This document shows positions 57,647 through 64,000 of a stretch of DNA of 64,000 bases, one piece after another. Origin of the DNA: Bifidobacterium breve (GTDB lineage Bacteria > Actinomycetota > Thermoleophilia > Solirubrobacterales > Solirubrobacteraceae); assembly GCA_945878865.1 (NCBI GenBank), contig CAMCUD010000018.1:1-64000 (forward strand), written 5' to 3'. The translations under genes were made by a program, and so were the position numbers. The notes under the pieces are model-generated. The model was not told the DNA's origin and made no database searches. It worked only from the letters and a program-made list of their open reading frames with translations. The first letter of the stretch is position 1, and every line of letters begins with the position of its first letter.

Positions 57647-59061
57647 GGCAGCGGCGCGGCTCCCTGGCCTCCAACCCCGTGCTCATCGGCGCGGCGACGG
57701 TGCTCGTCGTGCTCGTCGGCGTGTTCCTCGCGTACAACGCGAACTCCGGTCTGCCGTTCGTGCCGACGTACAGCCTCAAGGTGGAGGTGCCGAACGCCGC
57801 GCAGCTCGTCAAGGGCAACGAGGTTCGGGTCGGCGGCACGCGCGTCGGCATCGTCGAGGACATCGGCACGAAGACGTACCCGAACGGCGCGACCACCGCG
57901 ATCCTCAACCTCAAGCTCGAGACGAGCGTCGACCCGCTGCCGAAGGACTCCACCTTCGTGATCCGCTCGCGCTCGGCGCTCGGCCTGAAGTACGTCTCGA
58001 TCACGCGTGGGACGAGCTCGGAGGGGTGGGCCGATGGATCGACGCTGCCGCTGAGCGCTGCGCGCCCGCGCCCGGTCGAGCTCGACCAGGTGCTCAACAC
58101 CTTCAACGAGCCGACCCGTCGCGCCAGCCAGGTCAACATCAAGAACTTCGGCGACGCGCTCGCCGGCCGCGGTGCGGGCCTGAACCGGACGATCGAGGAG
58201 CTCAACCCGCTGCTGGAGAACCTCACGCCGGTCATGCGGATGCTCTCGCAGGAGGACACCGGCCTGCGCAATCTCGTCGTGGCGCTCGAGGCGACGGCGG
58301 CGGAGGTCGCGGGGGTCGCGACGCAGCAGGCCGAGCTGTTCGCCGGGCTTGACACGACGTTCTCGGCGCTCGCCGAGGTCGCGCCGGATATCCAGCTCGC
58401 CACCGAGCGCGCGCCAGCGGCGCTCGACACGGCGATTCGCTCGTTCCGCGTGCAGCGCCCCTTCCTCAAGGACAGCGAGACGCTCTTCACGGCGCTGCAG
58501 CCGGCCGCCAAGGCGCTGCGCGCGTCGGCGCCCGACCTGGCGAACACGGTCGACGTCGGCACCCCGGTGCTCCAGCGGGTTCCGCAGTTCAACGCCGAGC
58601 TGACGACGACGCTGCAGGCGCTGCAGACGTTCTCCGACGATCCGAGCACGGACCTCGGCCTGCGGGGTCTGACCACGCTCGTCGGCATCCTCAACCCGAC
58701 GCTCGCGGACATCACGCCGACGCAGACGCTCTGCAACTACATCGGCATCGCCGCGCGAAACGTCGCCTCGCTCTTCAGCATCGGCGACGCCAACGGCACC
58801 GCGGCGCGTGCGGCGCTGATGAGCCCGATCACGGGCCCGAACAGCCTCGTCGGCCCTGCCTCGGCACCGGCCGCGGGTGGCGGGCCGGAGGCGGCGAAGA
58901 ACTGGGCGCATCTCAACCCGTACCCGAATGCGGGCCAGCCGGGCGCGCCGAAGGAGTGCGAGGCGGGCAACGAGCCGTACACGCCGGGCCAGGTCCAGAT
59001 CGGCAACCCGCCGGGCACCCAGAGCACGAAGACCGACCGCCTCGTGCGAGGTGAGGACTGA
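57643..59061 (+). CDS. Mce family protein 3
   Basis: YSLKVEVPNAAQLVKGNEVRVGGTRVGIVEDIGTKTYPNGATTAILNLKLE. Confidence 0.92.
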   Translation: MRQRRGSLASNPVLIGAATVLVVLVGVFLAYNANSGLPFVPTYSLKVEVPNAAQLVKGNEVRVGGTRVGIVEDIGTKTYPNGATTAILNLKLETSVDPLPKDSTFVIRSRSALGLKYVSITRGTSSEGWADGSTLPLSAARPRPVELDQVLNTFNEPTRRASQVNIKNFGDALAGRGAGLNRTIEELNPLLENLTPVMRMLSQEDTGLRNLVVALEATAAEVAGVATQQAELFAGLDTTFSALAEVAPDIQLATERAPAALDTAIRSFRVQRPFLKDSETLFTALQPAAKALRASAPDLANTVDVGTPVLQRVPQFNAELTTTLQALQTFSDDPSTDLGLRGLTTLVGILNPTLADITPTQTLCNYIGIAARNVASLFSIGDANGTAARAALMSPITGPNSLVGPASAPAAGGGPEAAKNWAHLNPYPNAGQPGAPKECEAGNEPYTPGQVQIGNPPGTQSTKTDRLVRGED

Positions 59062-60764
59062 TGGCGCGCGGCGACAAGGCTGATCGGCCGCGCGTGCTGC
59101 GCAAGGACCGGACGGGCGCCAACCCGGTGACGGTCGGCCTGCTCGCGCTGGTCGTCATCGTCGTGGCGTGCTGGCTGGCCTTCCGCAAGGACAACCCACT
59201 CACGACCCCGTTCAAGCTCGAGGCGGTCTTCCAGACGTCGAACGGCGTGCGTCCGAACATGCCCGTGCGCATCGCCGGCGTTGACGTCGGCAAGGTCACG
59301 GCGGTCAAGGCGCAGGCGACCACGACGGAGACCTCCGTCATCGAGATGGAGATCAACCCGAAGGGGCTGCCCATCCACAAGGACGCCGAGCTGAAGATCC
59401 GCCCCCGCATCTTCCTCGAGGGCAACTACTTCATCGATCTGAAGCCGGGCACGCCGAGCCAGCCGAGCGTCAGCAGTGGCGACACGATCCCGGTGACGCA
59501 GACGGCCACGCCGGTGCAGCTCGACCAGGTGCTGACCGCGCTCCAGCAGAACACCCGGGAGGACCTCCAGGGCCTGCTTCAGGGCTTCGGCGATGGCCTG
59601 ACGAACAAGCCGACGGCTGCGGAGAACGCGACGCAGGACGAGTCCGTCAAGGGCCTGACCGCCGCGCAGGCGCTGAACAAGAGCCTCAACGACGCGCCCG
59701 GCGCCGCGCGTGGCACCGCGATCGTCAACTCGGCGATCGTGGGCGACGGCAACGATGTCGCGGCCACGATCAAGGCGCTGAACACGCTGAGCGTGTCGCT
59801 GTCGGGTGAGACGCAGGCGCTCCAGGACACGGTCGTGAACTTCAACAAGACGGTGTCCGCGTTCGCCGATGAGAGCACGGCGCTCGGCCAGTCGATCGCC
59901 GCACTGCCGAAGACGCTGAAGACGGCCAACGCGACGTTCGACGCGCTCAACGCCTCGTTCCCGCCCGTCCGTGCCTTCGCCAAGGAGATCCTCCCGGGCG
60001 TCGCGGAGACCCAGGCGACGATCGACGCCGCGCGGCCGTGGATCACGCAGGCCACCGCACTGCTCTCCGACGATGAGCTCGGCGGGCTGGTCGACATCCT
60101 CACGCCGACCACCCAGGACCTCGCAGAGGCGGGTGGCAGCACCCAGAGCCTGCTCAACCAGCAGAACCTCCTCGCGCAGTGCGCGACGAAGGTGCTGCTG
60201 CCGACGGGCGACGTCGTCATCGAGGACGGCCCGCGGACCAGCGGCGCGTCGGTCTACAAGGAGTTTTTCTACGCCGCGGTCGGCTTCAACGGCGAGGGCC
60301 AGGAGACCGACGGCAACGGCCAGTGGCTGCGCGCGACGGTCGGCGGGTCCAACCGCGTCGAGACCGGCTCCGTGCCGCTGCAGGGCAACCCGAAGCTCTA
60401 CGGCAACGCGCTGCTGCCGCCGAAGGGCACACGCCCGGCGATGCCGAGCAGCCTGCCGACGCAGAACTTCAAGGAGAACTGCAAGGACCAGGCGCCGCCG
60501 AACCTCAACGCCGCGATCACGGGCCCCGCGGACGGCCAGAACGGCAAGGCCGGTACGTACAAGGGCCTGGGCGGCTCCACGAGCGCGACCGCCGGATCGG
60601 CGTCCTCGACGCCCGTCAAGGCCGCCGCTGCCGCGAAGCCTCGCGCCGCCGCCGAGCCCCAGGCCGTCGCGAAGGCCGACGACGCCGGGGCAGACGACGG
60701 CTCGGTCGCCGGCGGACTGCTCGGCGTGCTCAACCCGCTGCGCAGCGAGGAGGGCGGGAAGTGA
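59061..60764 (+). CDS. Mce family protein 4
   Basis: FKLEAVFQTSNGVRPNMPVRIAGVDVGKVTAVKAQATTTETSVIEMEI; low-complexity Ala-rich C-terminus. Confidence 0.92.
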   Translation: MARGDKADRPRVLRKDRTGANPVTVGLLALVVIVVACWLAFRKDNPLTTPFKLEAVFQTSNGVRPNMPVRIAGVDVGKVTAVKAQATTTETSVIEMEINPKGLPIHKDAELKIRPRIFLEGNYFIDLKPGTPSQPSVSSGDTIPVTQTATPVQLDQVLTALQQNTREDLQGLLQGFGDGLTNKPTAAENATQDESVKGLTAAQALNKSLNDAPGAARGTAIVNSAIVGDGNDVAATIKALNTLSVSLSGETQALQDTVVNFNKTVSAFADESTALGQSIAALPKTLKTANATFDALNASFPPVRAFAKEILPGVAETQATIDAARPWITQATALLSDDELGGLVDILTPTTQDLAEAGGSTQSLLNQQNLLAQCATKVLLPTGDVVIEDGPRTSGASVYKEFFYAAVGFNGEGQETDGNGQWLRATVGGSNRVETGSVPLQGNPKLYGNALLPPKGTRPAMPSSLPTQNFKENCKDQAPPNLNAAITGPADGQNGKAGTYKGLGGSTSATAGSASSTPVKAAAAAKPRAAAEPQAVAKADDAGADDGSVAGGLLGVLNPLRSEEGGK

Positions 60765-62083
60765 GGCGCGCGATCCGCCGGTACTCCCGGGACTTCGTGA
60801 TGATCGCCATCATCGCGGTCATCGCACTGGTCGTGGGCGGCTACATCCTCTCCAACCAGCGCCTGTACCTGCCGAAGTGGGTGCCGGGCGTCGGCACCGA
60901 GTTCGTCGAGTACCAGGCGGACATGGAGACGGCGAAGTCGCTGACGCCGGGCCAGGGCCAGACGGTGACGATCGCCGGCGTGCCGGTGGGCGAGATCGGC
61001 GACGTCGAGCTGCAGAACGGCCGCGCGGTCGTGACCCTGAAGATCCGCAAGAAGTACGCGAACCTCTACAAGGACGTCACGGCGCTCGCTCGGCCGAAGA
61101 CCGGCCTGGAGGACATGACGATCGAGCTCAACCCGGGGACGGCGGACGCCGGCGTGCTTCCCGCGGGCGGCACGATCCCCGCGTCGCAGACCGCGCCGAC
61201 GGTCGCCCTCGACGAGATCCTCGCGAGCCTCGACAAGGACACGCGGCAGTACCTCGTGATGCTCGTCGGCGGCGGTGGCGAGGCGCTGACGGAGAACGAC
61301 AAGGCGCTCAGCGCGTCGCTGCGCCGGTTCCAGCCGACGACGCGCGACATCAACCTCATCACCAAGCAGCTGGAGAAGCGCCAGACGAACATCCGGCGCG
61401 TCACGAAGAACTTCCGCCTGCTCGTCGAGGCCGTCGGCGAGAAGAACCAGCAGCTCACATCCCTGGTGCGCGCCTCGGACAAGGTCTTCGCCGCGTTCGC
61501 CGCGCAGGACGAGTCGCTGCGGAAGACGATCTCCGAGCTCCCGATGAGCCTGAAGGACACGCAGAAGGCGCTCTCGAAGGTCGACACGCTCGCGACGGAT
61601 CTCGGGCCGACGGCCGAGAAGCTGCGTCCCGGCGCGCGGGCGCTGGCCGGCACCTCGAAGGCGACGCAGCAGTTCTTCAAAGAGACGACGCCCGTCGTCG
61701 AGGACCAGCTGCGGCCGTTTGCGCGCGACGTGCAGCCCACCGCGAAGTCCACGCAGAAGGCCGCGCAGTACCTGGCGGCGGACATTCCCGCGCTCGACCG
61801 CTCGCTCGAGCTGGTCAACGAGCTGCTGAACGGGCTGACGTACAACCCGTCGGGCAACGCGAACGAGGGCTACCTCTTCTGGCTGTCCTGGCTCAACCAC
61901 TCCAGCGCCTCCGTGCTGTCCTCGCAGGACGGCAACGGCGTGATCCGCCGCGTGCTCGGCCTGGCGTCGTGCGGCAGCATCTTCGCGCTGCAGAACAGCT
62001 TCCGGCAGGGCAACCCGCTACTGGCGGCGATCGCCGACCTCTCCAACCTCCCGAAGGCCTCCGCCGGCGGGACCAAGTGCTGA
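60761..62083 (+). CDS. Mce family protein 5
   Basis: EFVEYQADMETAKSLTPGQGQTVTIAGVPVGEIGDVELQNGRAVVTLKI; GTG 60761. Confidence 0.9.
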   Translation: MRRAIRRYSRDFVMIAIIAVIALVVGGYILSNQRLYLPKWVPGVGTEFVEYQADMETAKSLTPGQGQTVTIAGVPVGEIGDVELQNGRAVVTLKIRKKYANLYKDVTALARPKTGLEDMTIELNPGTADAGVLPAGGTIPASQTAPTVALDEILASLDKDTRQYLVMLVGGGGEALTENDKALSASLRRFQPTTRDINLITKQLEKRQTNIRRVTKNFRLLVEAVGEKNQQLTSLVRASDKVFAAFAAQDESLRKTISELPMSLKDTQKALSKVDTLATDLGPTAEKLRPGARALAGTSKATQQFFKETTPVVEDQLRPFARDVQPTAKSTQKAAQYLAADIPALDRSLELVNELLNGLTYNPSGNANEGYLFWLSWLNHSSASVLSSQDGNGVIRRVLGLASCGSIFALQNSFRQGNPLLAAIADLSNLPKASAGGTKC

Positions 62084-62087
62084 TCTG

Positions 62088-63611
62088 ATGCAGAAGCAAG
62101 CTCCGACACTCGGCCGTCTCGCGATCATGGTGGGCTTCGCGTTCTCGTGCTTCGGCCTGCTGCTCTTCCTGTGGCTGTCGTTCGGCGGACCGATCCCGCT
62201 CAAGCCGAAGGGCTACCGCTTCGACATCAGCTTCAAGGAGGCCAACCAGCTGGCCAGCGAGGCCGACGTGCGGATCTCCGGGGTGCCCGTCGGCAAGGTC
62301 AAGACCATCGTCAACAGCCCCGACGGCAGCACCGACGTCACCGTCGAGATCAACGAGAAGTACGCGCCCGTCCCGAAGGACACCCGCGCGATCCTGCGGC
62401 AGAAGACCCTGCTCGGCGAGACCTACGTCGAGCTGTCGCCCGGCAACAAGAGCAGCGGCTCCCTTCCCGAAGGCGCTGCGCTCCCGCCGGTGCAGACGAA
62501 GGAGACCGTCGAACTCGACGAGATCACCCGGGCGTTCGACGCGCGGACGCGCAAGGCGTTCCAGGTCTGGCAGCAGGCGCAGGCCGAAGCGGTGGCCGGT
62601 CGCGGCGCGGACCTCAACGATGCACTCGGCAACGTTGAGCCGTTCACGCAGGACACGCGCGAGGTCCTCGAGATCCTCAACTCGCAGTCCAACGCGGTGC
62701 AGCAGCTCGTGCGCGACACCGGCGAGGTGTTCAACGCACTCTCCGAGCAGCGCGGCCAGCTCTCCGGGCTCATCACGAACTCGAACAAGGTCTTCCAGGC
62801 GACGTCGAACCGCAACACCGAGCTGAAGGAGGCGCTGCGCGCGCTGCCGACGTTCGAGACCGAGGCGACCAAGACGCTGACCCGGCTCGACCAGTTCGCG
62901 AAGCAGACCGACCCGCTCGTCAAGCAGCTCACGCCGGCGGCCGAGGAGGCGGGTCCCACGCTCGAGGCGCTCGCCGACGTCGCCCCGTCGCTGAACACGC
63001 TGTTCGTCGACCTCGACCCGCTGCTCGACGCCAGCGAGACCGGGCTGCCCGCCACGCAGCAGTTCCTCAAGGAGCTCGCGCCGTTCCTCGGCACGTTCGA
63101 CCCGGCGCTCAAGCAGCTCAACCCGCTGCTGCAGTTCCTCGCGTCGTACCGGTCGGATCTCCGCGCGTTCTTCGCGAACACCGCCGCGGCGACCGAGGCG
63201 TTCGGCCGTGAGAACGGGAAGAAGATCAACTACTTCACGATCACCCCGGCGCCGCTGAACCCCGAGGGCCTCGCGGCGTACCCGAGCCGGATCGGCTCGA
63301 GCCGGCCCGTGCCGTACCCGTTCCCCGAGGTCTTCCTCAAGCTCGCACAGGGGCTCGGCTTCTACGAGACGAGCCAGTGCAGCAAGCCTGACCCGGTGCT
63401 CACGCAGGACGCCAGCGGGCTCTCCGGCCTGACCCCGGATCCGCAGAAGCTGCTCGACACGATCCGGACCAACGCGTTCCCCGGCCCGAACGAGTCGGTG
63501 CCGGCCCCTGCCTGCAAGCAGCAGGACAAGTTCACGACGAACGGCGCGCCGACGACGTTCCCGCAGATGCCGGCGGCCAGCAGCAGCACCGAGGTTCCCC
63601 CGTCGCCGTGA
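62088..63611 (+). CDS. Mce family protein 6
   Basis: YRFDISFKEANQLASEADVRISGVPVGKVKTIVNSPDGSTDVTVEI. Confidence 0.92.
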   Translation: MQKQAPTLGRLAIMVGFAFSCFGLLLFLWLSFGGPIPLKPKGYRFDISFKEANQLASEADVRISGVPVGKVKTIVNSPDGSTDVTVEINEKYAPVPKDTRAILRQKTLLGETYVELSPGNKSSGSLPEGAALPPVQTKETVELDEITRAFDARTRKAFQVWQQAQAEAVAGRGADLNDALGNVEPFTQDTREVLEILNSQSNAVQQLVRDTGEVFNALSEQRGQLSGLITNSNKVFQATSNRNTELKEALRALPTFETEATKTLTRLDQFAKQTDPLVKQLTPAAEEAGPTLEALADVAPSLNTLFVDLDPLLDASETGLPATQQFLKELAPFLGTFDPALKQLNPLLQFLASYRSDLRAFFANTAAATEAFGRENGKKINYFTITPAPLNPEGLAAYPSRIGSSRPVPYPFPEVFLKLAQGLGFYETSQCSKPDPVLTQDASGLSGLTPDPQKLLDTIRTNAFPGPNESVPAPACKQQDKFTTNGAPTTFPQMPAASSSTEVPPSP

Positions 63612-64000
63612 GCCGGCCGCTGCACGCGCTGGCGGCGTTCGCCGCCGGGCGGCCGCGGCTGGTGCTGGCGGTGTGCGTCGTCCTGAGCCTGGCCGGCGCG
63701 GGGCTCGCTCTGCGCCTGCAGCCTGACGCCAGCAACGACACGTTCGTCGGGAAGGGCAGCGCGACCTCGCAGGCGACGAGCGAGCTGGCCGACCGCTTCG
63801 GTGAGGACAGCGTCATCGTCCTGGTCCGCGGCCAGCTCAACCGGATCATCCTCACGGACAATCTCCAGAAGCTCATCGGGCTGGAGGGCTGCCTGTCGGG
63901 CAACGTGCCGCGCGGGGTCATCCCGACCGGCGGCTCGACCGGCCCCTGCGGACGGCTCGCCGATAGCCAAGCGGTGAAGGTCGTCATCGGCCCTGGCACG
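63608..64000 (+). CDS. MMPL/RND-family transporter, 5' part only (truncated by window edge)
   Basis: GTG 63608 overlapping the previous stop; TM helix then ASNDTFVGKGSATSQATSELADRFGEDSVIVLVRG. Confidence 0.8.
   Translation, partial: MSRPLHALAAFAAGRPRLVLAVCVVLSLAGAGLALRLQPDASNDTFVGKGSATSQATSELADRFGEDSVIVLVRGQLNRIILTDNLQKLIGLEGCLSGNVPRGVIPTGGSTGPCGRLADSQAVKVVIGPGT

Noticed and set aside
1-64000. CRISPR arrays, tRNA/rRNA genes, transposons or prophage genes
   Set aside because: No regular repeat-spacer array, no recognisable structural RNA and no transposase, integrase or phage proteins in the ORFs read.

Overview
High-GC actinobacterial chromosome segment; the overall gene content resembles Thermoleophilia/Solirubrobacterales (inference only). 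It reads as five blocks. (1) 0.2-8.3 kb: GST-like reductase, metH, two GGDEF proteins, HNH nuclease. (2) 8.4-13.9 kb: nitrogen module of type III glutamine synthetase, Amt, a PII protein lacking the canonical T-loop Tyr51, and a PucR/CdaR-like regulator. (3) 14.0-20.0 kb: OmpR-type two-component system followed by a divergent pair of paralogous secreted proteins sharing a 'CVTCG' motif. Their shared promoter holds a symmetric array of 11-bp-period direct repeats. (4) 20.0-47.3 kb: lipid/acyl-CoA catabolic island with two related TetR regulators, lipase-like hydrolase, SDRs, sulfatase, endoglycoceramidase-like GH5, membrane nucleotide cyclase, paired acyl-CoA dehydrogenases, MaoC, acyl-CoA ligase, ALDH, CaiB, a CitE-MaoC fusion, LLM oxidoreductase, enoyl-CoA hydratase, thiolase, SRPBCC and several secreted proteins. 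Its promoters repeatedly carry a GATACATAC-N10-GTATGTTTC-like imperfect palindrome, suggesting one undescribed regulon. (5) 47.4-64 kb: FUSC-like membrane protein, a small envelope gene trio, and a full mce import operon (2 permeases, in-operon ATPase, 6 Mce proteins, start of an MMPL/RND gene cut by the window edge). No tRNA, rRNA, CRISPR array or transposase was recognised. All functional calls are from reading the translations; no database search was run.
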